Source: Flavobacterium endophyticum (GTDB lineage Bacteria; Bacteroidota; Bacteroidia; Flavobacteriales; Flavobacteriaceae). Taken from it: DNA of 64,000 nucleotides. A model generated the notes under the pieces. The model was not told where the DNA came from, searched no databases, and saw nothing but the letters and a program-made list of their open reading frames with translations. The DNA is taken from contig NZ_RBLC01000005.1 of assembly GCF_003634455.1 (NCBI RefSeq), positions 62,001 through 126,000 on the forward strand, given 5' to 3'. Shown here piece by piece: positions 51,926-60,554 of the stretch. The position numbers and the translations under genes were made by a program. Position 1 is the stretch's first letter. Each line of letters begins with the position of its first letter.

Positions 51926-54118
51926 ATGGAAGTACAACAGTTTTATTATGACAACAAGATCGTAAAGAAGTTTCTTTACGCGACCATCATCTGGGGTGCG
52001 GTAGGGATGCTCGTGGGGCTTTTGATTGCCTCTATGTACCTCTTCCCGAACCTGACAGAAGGCGTTTCGTGGCTGAGCTACGGAAGGCTCCGACCGCTGC
52101 ATACCAATGCCGTTATCTTTGCTTTTGTAGGGAACGCCACGTTTGCGGGTATCTACTATTCGCTGCAGCGCCTGCTCAAGGCTAGGATGTTCAGCGACCT
52201 GCTGAGCAGCATCAACTTTTGGGCCTGGCAGTTTATCATTGTAGCCGCCGCTATCACCCTGCCGTTGGGCTATACCTCTTCTAAAGAATATGCCGAACTG
52301 GAATGGCCGATAGATATTGCTATTGCCGTAGTATGGGTGGTATTCGGCATCAACATGATCGGGACAATTATCAAGAGAAGGGAACGCCATCTCTATGTAG
52401 CTATCTGGTTCTATCTGGCCACTTTTGTGACCGTAGCCGTGCTGCACATCTTTAACAGCCTTGCCCTGCCTGTAGGCGCGCTAAAAAGCTATTCGGTCTA
52501 TGCCGGAGTGCAGGATGCGCTCGTACAGTGGTGGTACGGCCACAATGCCGTGGCTTTCTTCCTGACCACGCCGTTCTTGGGACTCATGTATTATTTTGTG
52601 CCCAAGGCCGCCAACCGTCCGGTGTATTCGTATAGGCTTTCTATCATCCACTTCTGGTCATTGATTTTTATCTATATCTGGGCGGGTCCCCATCACCTGC
52701 TCTATTCTGCCCTGCCCGACTGGGCACAGAACCTGGGCGTCGTATTCTCTATCATGCTGATTGCTCCGTCATGGGGCGGTATGATCAACGGACTGCTGAC
52801 CTTGAGAGGCGTATGGGACAAGGTACGTACGGAACCGGTACTAAAATTCTTTGTCGTAGCGATTACGGGTTATGGTATGGCCACGTTTGAAGGACCGATG
52901 CTATCGCTTAAAAATGTCAACGCCATTGCCCACTTTACAGACTGGATCGTGGCCCACGTACACGTTGGCGCCTTGGCTTGGAACGGATTCCTGACTTTCG
53001 GGATGATCTACTGGCTGATTCCGCGCATGGCAAAAACGTCCTTATATTCTAAAAAATTAGCTAACGTCCACTTTTGGATCGGTACGCTGGGCATCATCCT
53101 CTATACCCTGCCGATGTATGTGGCAGGCTTTGCACAGGCTTCGATGTGGAAACAGTTCAATCCAGACGGTTCTTTGGTCTACGGCAACTTCTTGGAAACC
53201 GTAAAACAGATCATGCCGATGTACTGGATGAGAGCCATAGGCGGTACGTTATTTATCATCGGGCTTTTTGTGATGATCTACAACATCGTGAAGACCGTAA
53301 AACAAGGAAACGCGATCGAAGACGAATTGGCCGAAGCGCCAGCCTTGCAGAAAATCACGAGCAAAAGGATGAAAGGCGAAAAGTTCCACCCTTGGCTAGA
53401 AAGAAGGCCGATACAGCTGACCATCTTGGCAACCATTGCCATCTTGATAGGCGGTGTCATACAGATCGTGCCGACCCTCATGGTCAAATCAAACATCCCG
53501 ACCATTGCTGCGGTCAAGCCGTATACGCCTTTAGAATTGGAAGGCCGCGACCTCTACATACGCGAAGGTTGCGTGGGCTGCCACTCGCAGATGATCCGTC
53601 CGTTCCGTTCCGAAGTCGAGCGTTATGGCGAGTATTCTAAGTCGGGCGAATACGTCTATGACCATCCGTTCCTGTGGGGCTCTAAGAGAACGGGACCCGA
53701 CCTGATGCGTATTGGAGGCAAATATTCCGACAACTGGCACTTCAACCACATGTGGGACCCAAGGAGCACTTCGGCCGGATCGATCATGCCGTCGTACAAA
53801 TGGCTGTTCGACAACAAGCCGATGGACTATTCTGACATCCAGAAAAAGATGGAAGTGATGGTGCAATTGGGCGTTCCGTATACCAAAGAAGAAATTGCCA
53901 ACGCGCAGGCCGCCATCAACAAGCAGGCACAGGCTATCGAAAAGAACTTGTATACCGATCCCGATTTTAGGAAAAGCTACGAGGAAAGCCGCAAGGCTGC
54001 TGCTGCCAAAGGCGATCCGTTTATCCCGATGTACCAGAGAGAAATCGTACCGATGATTGCCTACCTCCAGCGCATGGGAACCGATATCAAAGTCAAAGAA
54101 GCAACAACCAAAAACTAA
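51926..54118 (+). CDS. ccoNO: CcoN-CcoO fusion, cbb3 cytochrome c oxidase subunits I and II
   Basis: A 730-residue fusion typical of Bacteroidota. Residues about 1-465 are CcoN with twelve membrane helices: LRPLHTNAVIF (heme ligand), WWYGHNAVAFFL with the cross-linked His/Tyr, WAGPHHLLY (CuB ligands) and AHVHVGALAWNG (heme ligands). After a linker and one anchor helix, residues about 510-660 are CcoO (FixO) with the c-heme motif EGCVGCHSQMIRP and MPSYKWL for the Met ligand. It is the catalytic core that reduces O2 with high affinity. Confidence 0.95.
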   Translation: MEVQQFYYDNKIVKKFLYATIIWGAVGMLVGLLIASMYLFPNLTEGVSWLSYGRLRPLHTNAVIFAFVGNATFAGIYYSLQRLLKARMFSDLLSSINFWAWQFIIVAAAITLPLGYTSSKEYAELEWPIDIAIAVVWVVFGINMIGTIIKRRERHLYVAIWFYLATFVTVAVLHIFNSLALPVGALKSYSVYAGVQDALVQWWYGHNAVAFFLTTPFLGLMYYFVPKAANRPVYSYRLSIIHFWSLIFIYIWAGPHHLLYSALPDWAQNLGVVFSIMLIAPSWGGMINGLLTLRGVWDKVRTEPVLKFFVVAITGYGMATFEGPMLSLKNVNAIAHFTDWIVAHVHVGALAWNGFLTFGMIYWLIPRMAKTSLYSKKLANVHFWIGTLGIILYTLPMYVAGFAQASMWKQFNPDGSLVYGNFLETVKQIMPMYWMRAIGGTLFIIGLFVMIYNIVKTVKQGNAIEDELAEAPALQKITSKRMKGEKFHPWLERRPIQLTILATIAILIGGVIQIVPTLMVKSNIPTIAAVKPYTPLELEGRDLYIREGCVGCHSQMIRPFRSEVERYGEYSKSGEYVYDHPFLWGSKRTGPDLMRIGGKYSDNWHFNHMWDPRSTSAGSIMPSYKWLFDNKPMDYSDIQKKMEVMVQLGVPYTKEEIANAQAAINKQAQAIEKNLYTDPDFRKSYEESRKAAAAKGDPFIPMYQREIVPMIAYLQRMGTDIKVKEATTKN

Positions 54119-54122
54119 CGCC

Positions 54123-54326
54123 ATGCTAAAGTTTATCAAGCACAATATGGAAACCATCTCGGGCATCGAGATCTATCCGATCATTTCGCTGCTCATCTTC
54201 TTCTTATTTTTTTTGGTTCTCTATGCCTGGACCTACACCTACAAGAAAGAAAAGATTGCAGAATTGAGCCATATTCCTTTCGAGAGCGAGAACGAAATCG
54301 ATAACCTCAAAAACGACACGCCATGA
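54123..54326 (+). CDS. ccoQ: CcoQ, small cbb3 oxidase subunit
   Basis: A 67-residue protein with one membrane helix (IYPIISLLIFFLFFLVLYAW) followed by a short charged tail, in the position and size of CcoQ. It overlaps the ccoP start by four bases, so they are coupled. CcoQ stabilises the complex. The ATG at 54123 is four bases after the ccoNO stop. Confidence 0.85.
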   Translation: MLKFIKHNMETISGIEIYPIISLLIFFLFFLVLYAWTYTYKKEKIAELSHIPFESENEIDNLKNDTP

Positions 54327-55258
54327 AAAAAATACTTCCGGTATACCTGAGGGTGCCGATCATCTTCTTTGCCGTATTCTTGGCAATGGAATATTTTATT
54401 GACTCTGGCGACCGGCCTGCTTTCTTGAAATATCCGATGATTTCCGTATTTCTGGCCGTCTTCCTGTTCCTGCTGATTGCCATCGAAATGGTCGTGGCCG
54501 CGGTAGACAACGTGACCTACCACCTGCTCACCGAAGAACAGCGCAGGCAGCTCGAAGAGGCCAAAGAAGTAAAGATTACGGACAGCAAGCTGTATAAAAA
54601 AATAAAAAAATGGCTGGTAAAAGACAGGCCGATTGAAGAAGAGGGCGAGCTGCTGCTGAGCCATGATTATGACGGCATCAAGGAGCTTGACAACGACCTG
54701 CCGCCATGGTGGACCAAATTGTTCTATGCCTGTATCGTCTTTGCGTTTATCTATCTGGCCAAGTACCACATCTTCGGGCACGACGACCAGACCAAGGAAT
54801 TCGAGACCGAAATGGCCGAAGCCAAGCTGGCCGTAGAAGAATATAAAAAGACCGCCAAAGACCTCATCGATGCCGAAACGGTAACGCTGCTGACGGATGC
54901 GGGCGATATTGCCGCAGGAAAGGCAGTATTCCAAACCAACTGCATAGCCTGCCATCGACCGGATGCCGGAGGCGCCATAGGCCCTAACCTGACAGACGAC
55001 CATTGGATTCTGGGCGGCGGCATCAAGAACGTCTTCCATACGATTACCGAAGGAGGACGCGACGGCAAAGGAATGGTGGCTTGGAAAGGCACGCTAAAAC
55101 CGTCTGAAATACAGCAGGTGGCAAGCTATGTATTGTCGTTGCAAGGCTCTAATCCCAAAGACCCTAAGCCTGCCGAGGGCGAGGTATGGGTAGACGAAAA
55201 CGCACCTAAAGAAGCAGGCGCTAAAACGGAAGAAGCTAAAACGGTAGCCCAAAACTAG
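54323..55258 (+). CDS. ccoP: CcoP, cbb3 oxidase cytochrome c subunit
   Basis: A 311-residue subunit. Two membrane helices (about 8-24, 35-55) are followed by a charged segment, the conserved DGIKELDNDLPPWWTKLFYACIVFAF (CcoP N-terminal domain with a third helix) and a cytochrome c domain with one heme motif, NCIACHRPDAGG near residue 214, and WKGTLKPSEIQQVASY for the Met region. Only one CxxCH is present; proteobacterial CcoP has two. The Ala/Lys/Glu-rich tail is extra. Confidence 0.93.
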   Translation: MKKILPVYLRVPIIFFAVFLAMEYFIDSGDRPAFLKYPMISVFLAVFLFLLIAIEMVVAAVDNVTYHLLTEEQRRQLEEAKEVKITDSKLYKKIKKWLVKDRPIEEEGELLLSHDYDGIKELDNDLPPWWTKLFYACIVFAFIYLAKYHIFGHDDQTKEFETEMAEAKLAVEEYKKTAKDLIDAETVTLLTDAGDIAAGKAVFQTNCIACHRPDAGGAIGPNLTDDHWILGGGIKNVFHTITEGGRDGKGMVAWKGTLKPSEIQQVASYVLSLQGSNPKDPKPAEGEVWVDENAPKEAGAKTEEAKTVAQN

Positions 55259-55280
55259 GGTGCAGAAAAAATAAAGAGTT

Positions 55281-56699
55281 ATGCCAAAAATGCCGGATGA
55301 GTCCTTTCGCGATGCGATAGGAACCGTAGATGACAAAGGAAAGAGAATCTGGGTATTCCCAAAAATCCCTTCAGGAAAACTGTACGACAGGCGCAAGATC
55401 GTCAGCTATTTTCTATTGCTGTTCTTGTTTGCGGCTCCTTTCGTGAAGGTAAACGGCAACCAGTTCCTGCTGTTCAATGTGACAGAACGCAAGTTCAACA
55501 TCTTCGGGTTTCCGTTCTGGCCGCAGGATTTCTACCTGTTCGTGATTTCGATGCTGGTGGGCGTCGTATTCGTGGCACTGTTTACGGTAGCTTTCGGAAG
55601 AATATTCTGTGGCTGGATCTGCCCGCAGACCATCTTTATGGAAATGGTCTTTCGCAGGATCGAGTTCTGGATTGACGGTGACCGCGGGGCGCAGCTGCGA
55701 TTGGACAAGCAGCGCTGGGATAGCGAAAAAATCCGCAAGCGGGTTTTGAAATGGACGGTCTTTTTCGTCATTTCTTTCGGCATCGCCAACGTGTTCCTCG
55801 CCTACCTTATCGGCAGCGACGAACTGTTCAGGCTGGTAAAAGAGCCCTTGGCCAACCATCTCAGCACTTTTATTGCCTTATTGATTTTTACAGGCGTCTT
55901 TTATTTTGTCTATGCCTGGTTCCGCGAGCAGGTCTGCATTATCGCCTGTCCTTACGGGAGGCTGCAGGGCGTGCTGTTGGACAACAAGTCAATTATCGTG
56001 GCCTATGACCACGTGCGAGGCGAAAAGGAAAAAGGCAGGGCCAAGATGGATAAAAGAGAAGACCGAACGCTCAGCGGCAAAGGCGACTGTATCGATTGCA
56101 GGCAGTGCGTAAACGTCTGCCCTACGGGTATCGACATCCGCAACGGAACGCAGCTGGAATGCATCAACTGCACGGCCTGTATCGACGAATGCGATGCCAT
56201 AATGGAAAAGGTTAGCCTTCCGAAAGGACTCATCCGCTATGCGTCGGAAGACGAGATTACCAAAAACAAAACGTTTGAGTTTACGGCACGCATGAAAGGC
56301 TATACGGCGGTACTGTTCATCTTAACAGGCATCTTTATCGGACTGCTGTTCTTGAGAAACGACGTCGAGGCCACCATATTACGGCTGCCCGGGCAATTGT
56401 TCGAGCATAAAGGCGAAAACATCAGCAATGTCTATACGTACAAGGTCGTGAACAAGACCGTAAACGATTTTGACGATATCCATTTTGAGCTGCTGCATCC
56501 GAAAGGAACCATCACCACCGTAGGCAAGCCGCGGTTTAGGATTGCCAAGGAAGGCATGGCTCAGGGAACGCTGTTTGTAGAAATCAATCCGGCTTTTCTG
56601 GAAGGCGACAAGACGCCTATCGAGATCGGCGTGTATAAAGGAAACCAGCTGATAGAGACCGAACGAACTAATTTTCTAGGCCCAAGAAGCTTTAATTAA
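55281..56699 (+). CDS. ccoG: CcoG/FixG-type cupric reductase for cbb3 assembly
   Basis: A 472-residue membrane iron-sulfur protein that reduces Cu(II) for CuB insertion. It has about five membrane helices, FGRIFCGWICPQTIF (NapH-like Cys motif), REQVCIIACPYGRLQG, and two [4Fe-4S] motifs in CIDCRQCVNVCPTGID and CINCTACIDECDA near residues 273-312. A periplasmic Ig-like domain follows the last helix. It is 22 bases after ccoP. Confidence 0.94.
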   Translation: MPKMPDESFRDAIGTVDDKGKRIWVFPKIPSGKLYDRRKIVSYFLLLFLFAAPFVKVNGNQFLLFNVTERKFNIFGFPFWPQDFYLFVISMLVGVVFVALFTVAFGRIFCGWICPQTIFMEMVFRRIEFWIDGDRGAQLRLDKQRWDSEKIRKRVLKWTVFFVISFGIANVFLAYLIGSDELFRLVKEPLANHLSTFIALLIFTGVFYFVYAWFREQVCIIACPYGRLQGVLLDNKSIIVAYDHVRGEKEKGRAKMDKREDRTLSGKGDCIDCRQCVNVCPTGIDIRNGTQLECINCTACIDECDAIMEKVSLPKGLIRYASEDEITKNKTFEFTARMKGYTAVLFILTGIFIGLLFLRNDVEATILRLPGQLFEHKGENISNVYTYKVVNKTVNDFDDIHFELLHPKGTITTVGKPRFRIAKEGMAQGTLFVEINPAFLEGDKTPIEIGVYKGNQLIETERTNFLGPRSFN

Positions 56700-56751
56700 T
56701 ACAACCGCTGCCGCCTGTCCTAAAGCAAGCGGACGCATAAAAATAGGAATC

Positions 56752-57204
56752 ATGAAGAAACTAAACTGGGGAACCGGAATCTTTATCGCTTTTGCACTGT
56801 TTATGTCGTTCATACTGTTCTTTGTCTTTCTCGTACAGTCAGACCACAAATACGACAACGAGCTGGTCATCGAAGACTACTACAAATACGAAACCGGACT
56901 GCAGGCACAGCTCGACAAAGAAGACAATGCCGCAAGATTACAGCACAAGGTAGCCTTGGAAGCGGTAGAAAATGGCATTACCATACGTTTCCCTCAAGGC
57001 TTCGATTATAAGAATATTACAGGAAAAGTGTCCCTCTACAGGCCGTCCAGCCAGAAATTAGACTTTGCCATTCCGATCGCACTGTCTTCTTCTAATTTGC
57101 TCATACCTAAAAGTGATTTGGCTGGCGGCCGCTGGGACATTATCATCGACTGGAAGTATGAGGGCACCGGCTACCTCAACAAAGAACAGCTTACGCTAGA
57201 CTAG
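56752..57204 (+). CDS. ccoH: CcoH/FixH-family assembly protein
   Basis: A 150-residue protein with one N-terminal membrane helix (GIFIAFALFMSFILFFVFLV) and a periplasmic domain, as in FixH/CcoH. SDHKYDNELVIEDYYKYE near 30 is the typical segment after the helix. It helps assemble the oxidase. It is between ccoG and the SafE-like gene. Confidence 0.9.
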   Translation: MKKLNWGTGIFIAFALFMSFILFFVFLVQSDHKYDNELVIEDYYKYETGLQAQLDKEDNAARLQHKVALEAVENGITIRFPQGFDYKNITGKVSLYRPSSQKLDFAIPIALSSSNLLIPKSDLAGGRWDIIIDWKYEGTGYLNKEQLTLD

Positions 57205-57210
57205 ACTCAA

Positions 57211-57912
57211 ATGATATACTCTGCTTTTTTCTTCGGGCTTATTTCCAGCCTCCACTGCGTGGGAATGTGCGGTCCTATTGCCATGATGCTGCCGCTTGAC
57301 CGCAGCAGCCAGGCAAAAAAGACGGCCCAGCTCCTGCTCTATCATTTGGGGAGGCTCACGGCCTACAGCAGCCTCGGGTTGGTTTTTGGGCTGCTGGGAA
57401 AAGGCTTTTACTTGGCTGGAATGCAGCAGCAGCTGTCGGTAATTGTTGGTGTTTTTATGATACTGATTGCTGTTATTCCAGAAAAGGTTTTTATGCAGTA
57501 TAACTTTTCACGGCCCGTCTATAGTATCATTTCTAAAGTAAAATCGGGACTGGGAAGGCAGTTCAAGAAAAAAAGCAACAGCGCCTTGTTTTTGATCGGC
57601 CTGCTTAACGGGTTCCTGCCCTGCGGACTGGTCTATGCGGCCTTGTTCGGCGCACTGGCCATGCAGCATGCTCCTTTGGGCATTGCCTATATGGCTTTGT
57701 ATGGCTTGGGAACCATTCCTATGCTGAGTGTGGCGGCGTATGCAGGCCGCTTTTTAAGCACCAGCTTCAGGACAAAACTACAGAAGGTCATTCCGATCGC
57801 CACAATCCTTATCGGAACATTGTTTATCCTCCGCGGTATGGGTTTGGATATTATGTATGTGTCTCCGGGAAATATGAGTTTGTTTGTGAAGGGGATGCCG
57901 GATTGTGGGTAG
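57211..57912 (+). CDS. SafE/TauE-like membrane protein of the cco cluster
   Basis: A 233-residue membrane protein with six to seven helices. It opens with the signature FFFGLISSLHCVGMCGPIAMMLPL (Cys/Met/His-rich helix) and has NGFLPCGLVYAALFGALAM in the middle. Proteins of this sulfite-exporter/DsbD-like group are found at the end of cco clusters and are linked to copper or thiol handling in cbb3 maturation. It starts six bases after ccoH. Confidence 0.9.
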   Translation: MIYSAFFFGLISSLHCVGMCGPIAMMLPLDRSSQAKKTAQLLLYHLGRLTAYSSLGLVFGLLGKGFYLAGMQQQLSVIVGVFMILIAVIPEKVFMQYNFSRPVYSIISKVKSGLGRQFKKKSNSALFLIGLLNGFLPCGLVYAALFGALAMQHAPLGIAYMALYGLGTIPMLSVAAYAGRFLSTSFRTKLQKVIPIATILIGTLFILRGMGLDIMYVSPGNMSLFVKGMPDCG

Positions 57913-58107
57913 AGGTGCTGAGGTGCTAAGGTGTTAAGGTACTAAGGTTTTTAGGAAGGTACTGAGGTTCTAAGGTGCTGAGGTTTGTTTTGTTTTTGCA
58001 ATAATGAGAGGCTACTATAAATAGTTTTGTTTGTTTCTTATTTTCACAATGCCAATCACCTATAACTATCAAAACTTCAGTACCTCAGCACCTTAGCCTC
58101 TTAGCGC
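57913..58107. repeat. 8-bp-phased AGGTnCTR repeats in inverted arms
   Basis: Left arm 57913-57987: successive octamers aggtgctg, aggtgcta, aggtgtta, aggtacta, then a nine-base unit and a three-base spacer, then aggtactg, aggttcta, aggtgctg. Right arm 58074-58107 holds about four such octamers on the other strand (reverse complement: aggcgcta, agaggcta, aggtgctg, aggtactg). The two arms are complementary over about 30 bases with mismatches and lie between convergent genes, so a transcript from either side could fold into a long imperfect hairpin. No other feature is in the gap. Confidence 0.72.
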
Positions 58108-58112
58108 CTTTC

Positions 58113-59480
58113 TCAAATAACCATCGAAAACAACTGCGTTTCCGGTACGCTGCGCTGCAATCGAACATCAAATGCCATACAGGCATTTCTTAGGAAAGGC
58201 TTGCCTGCTTCGGTAATGGTAAGTTTGTCTTCTTCAATCAGGAGCAGGCCATCGTCTTGCATTTCGGATAGTTTTTCAAGTACGGCTGGCAGTTCTGGAA
58301 AAGATTCTTCCCGTCGGCTCCACGTTGTTTCAAAACGGCACATCAGGTTGAGTATGTGTTGTCGGATAATCAAGTCTTCTTTGGTGAGGATATGCCCGCG
58401 GTTGACGGGTACTTGGTTCCATTCCAGCAACTGGTAGTAATCATCTAGGTCTTTTACGTTCTGGGCAAAGCCGTACCAGCTGTCGCTGATAGAGGATACG
58501 CCCAATCCGATCATAAGCTGCGTCTTGGAATGGCTGTAGCCCATAAAATTGCGGTGGAGCTTTCCTGCTGCTGAAGCTTTATACAGCGAATCGGTCGCAA
58601 GAGCAAAATGGTCCATGCCAATTTCGTGGTAGCCGTTGGAATGCAGTAGCGCCTTGCCGATTTCGTAGAGCTTGCGTTTTTCGTCGTCTTTCGGAATGTC
58701 TTCGTCTTTATAGCCGCGCTGTCCGTTGCCTTTGATCCAAGGCGTATGAGCATAGCTGTAAAAGGCCAATCGGTCGGGCTTGAGGGAACGGGTCTTTTCG
58801 ATGGTATCGACCACATCTTCAATCGTCTGGAACGGCAGTCCGAAGACCAAGTCGTGTCCTACAGAGGTATAGCCTATTTCCTTCGCCCACAGCGTTACCT
58901 TGGCAACATTCTGGAATGGCTGGATGCGGTGGATGGCTTTCTGGACGGTTTCGGAATAATCCTGAACGCCAAAGCTTACCCTGCGGAATCCGAGGTCGTA
59001 GAGCTTCTGTAGGTGTTCTTTGGTGGTATTGTTGGGATGTCCTTCAAAGCTGAATTCGAAATCCTTCGCCTTTATGCCAGTCTTGAGTATGCCATTGATG
59101 AGGTCTTCCAGATGCTTTACGGCAAAAAAGGTAGGCGTGCCGCCGCCGAGGTGTATCTCTTTGATCACAGGCTTCTCCTCCATTTCATGGCAATAGAGCT
59201 GCCATTCTTTTAGGACGGCTTCGAGATAGGGCTGTTCGACAGTATGGTTCTTGGTGATGCGCTTAGTACAGCCGCAGAACGTGCAGAGGCTCTCGCAAAA
59301 CGGCAAGTGGATATAGATGCTGATGCCTTCGGAAGCATTGCTTTCGCGGAAGGATTTCTTGAAGGATTGCATCCACGATTCATAACTGAAATTGCTGCTG
59401 TCCCAATACGGTACCGTCGGATAGCTTGTGTACCTAGGACCAGGGACATTGTATTTTTGGACAAGGGAATGGCTTGGCAT
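58113..59480 (-). CDS. hemN: Oxygen-independent coproporphyrinogen III oxidase
   Basis: A 455-residue radical SAM enzyme that converts coproporphyrinogen III to protoporphyrinogen IX without oxygen. It has YIHLPFCESLCTFCGCTK near 62-75 (CxxxCxxC plus the extra Cys typical of true HemN), HLGGGTPTF near 110, and FGVQDYSETVQKAIHRIQP. Length and C-terminal HemN domain are normal. The placement next to the cbb3 genes and the FNR-type site upstream fit expression under low oxygen for heme supply. Confidence 0.95.
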   Translation of the reverse strand: MPSHSLVQKYNVPGPRYTSYPTVPYWDSSNFSYESWMQSFKKSFRESNASEGISIYIHLPFCESLCTFCGCTKRITKNHTVEQPYLEAVLKEWQLYCHEMEEKPVIKEIHLGGGTPTFFAVKHLEDLINGILKTGIKAKDFEFSFEGHPNNTTKEHLQKLYDLGFRRVSFGVQDYSETVQKAIHRIQPFQNVAKVTLWAKEIGYTSVGHDLVFGLPFQTIEDVVDTIEKTRSLKPDRLAFYSYAHTPWIKGNGQRGYKDEDIPKDDEKRKLYEIGKALLHSNGYHEIGMDHFALATDSLYKASAAGKLHRNFMGYSHSKTQLMIGLGVSSISDSWYGFAQNVKDLDDYYQLLEWNQVPVNRGHILTKEDLIIRQHILNLMCRFETTWSRREESFPELPAVLEKLSEMQDDGLLLIEEDKLTITEAGKPFLRNACMAFDVRLQRSVPETQLFSMVI

Positions 59481-59527
59481 GATCGGTAATTTTATGCCAA
59501 AGCTACTTCCCTTACCATTTTTAAAGA

Positions 59528-59541
59528 ATGATAATTGTCAT
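59528..59541. promoter_or_regulatory. FNR-type site before hemN
   Basis: ATGATAATTGTCAT matches the ccoI palindrome except for one base. It lies 47 bases before the hemN start, the same distance range as the other two copies. Confidence 0.7.
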
Positions 59542-59580
59542 GTTCGTTAATTTTAACAGCATGGTTCTGAATTGGATATC

Positions 59581-60477
59581 TTAATTCAGAAAGTTCTTCC
59601 GGTATTCGTTCGGGCTTATGCCGACTTCTTTCTTGAAAAGCCTCGAAAAATACGGTGGGTTGTCAAAACCAAGCGCATAGGCCGTTTCAGAAACCGAGTT
59701 TTCAGAGCCTTGCAGCAGGTTCTTGGCTTCGGAAATCAGGAAGATATGAATCAGTTCCATGGCTGTCTTGCCGGTTTCTTGTTTCAGCAAATCGCTAAGA
59801 TAGCGCGGCGAAAGGTTAAATAAGGCGGCGAGCGACTTTACGGTCGGCAGTCCTTTTTCGAGAAGCTTTCCGTTTTCCAGATACGAAGACAGGAAGTCAT
59901 TAAACTTAGATACGGTCTTGCCAGACAGCTCTGTCCTGTTAATGAACTGTCTCTTGTAGAAGCGCTGCGAGTATTTTAAGATGGAATCGATATGCGCAAT
60001 GATGATCTCGCGGCTGTATTCGTCTTGGTTGTTATAGTATTCTTGATCTATCTTGCTGTAAAGGTCCCAGATAATCTGCTCTTCGCGGGCCGAAAGATGC
60101 AACGCCTCGTTGGCTTCGTAATCAAAATAGCCGTATTTCTTTATTTCGGAATGAAGATGGAAACCGTTCAGGTAATCTTCGTGGATCCAGATGATAAAGC
60201 CTTTTTCTTCGAGTTCTACATTGTTGATTTCTATTACCTGTCGCGGCTTCACGAACATCATCGAGCCGTCGTCATGGTCGTATTTCGTCCTGCCATAGAG
60301 CACATAACCCGACTTGATCTTCTTGAAAGCGATCATGTAAAAATCGGTAGTAAATTCGCTCTGTCCTATAGAGCATTCCGCTAGTCTTTCGCACACGACC
60401 AAGCTCACCAGAGGATTTTCTGGAGGCGTATAGCCAACGGCGCGGTGCAGTTCGCTTATGGTTTTGTAATGTTTCAT
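59581..60477 (-). CDS. AraC-family transcriptional regulator
   Basis: A 298-residue regulator. An N-terminal sensor region has FYMIAFKKIKSGYVLYGRTKYDHDDGSMMF (cupin-like), and the C-terminal 100 residues carry two HTH motifs (SLAALFNLSPRYLSDLLKQETG, then ETAYALGFDNPPYFSRLFKKEVGISPNEYRK). The ATG at 60477 is preferred over an upstream one at 60636 because the upstream segment lies in the SDR gene and hairpin. It is 77 bases after the SDR gene. Its targets may be the SDR/ALDH pair. Confidence 0.9.
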   Translation of the reverse strand: MKHYKTISELHRAVGYTPPENPLVSLVVCERLAECSIGQSEFTTDFYMIAFKKIKSGYVLYGRTKYDHDDGSMMFVKPRQVIEINNVELEEKGFIIWIHEDYLNGFHLHSEIKKYGYFDYEANEALHLSAREEQIIWDLYSKIDQEYYNNQDEYSREIIIAHIDSILKYSQRFYKRQFINRTELSGKTVSKFNDFLSSYLENGKLLEKGLPTVKSLAALFNLSPRYLSDLLKQETGKTAMELIHIFLISEAKNLLQGSENSVSETAYALGFDNPPYFSRLFKKEVGISPNEYRKNFLN

Positions 60478-60481
60478 AAAA

Positions 60482-60517
60482 AAGGAGAAGAACCACGCTT
60501 TTGAAGGCGCAGTTCTT
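60482..60517 (-). terminator. Terminator/attenuator between SDR and AraC genes
   Basis: On the minus strand an 11-pair stem (AAGAACTGCGC / GCGTGGTTCTT, two wobbles) with an eight-base loop is followed by CTCCTTTTTT immediately before the ATG of the AraC gene. It would stop SDR transcripts, so the AraC gene is either expressed by readthrough or from its own start. Confidence 0.6.
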
Positions 60518-60554
60518 TTTAAAATTAGGTACGTAAATATACTAAAAAAGCAGT

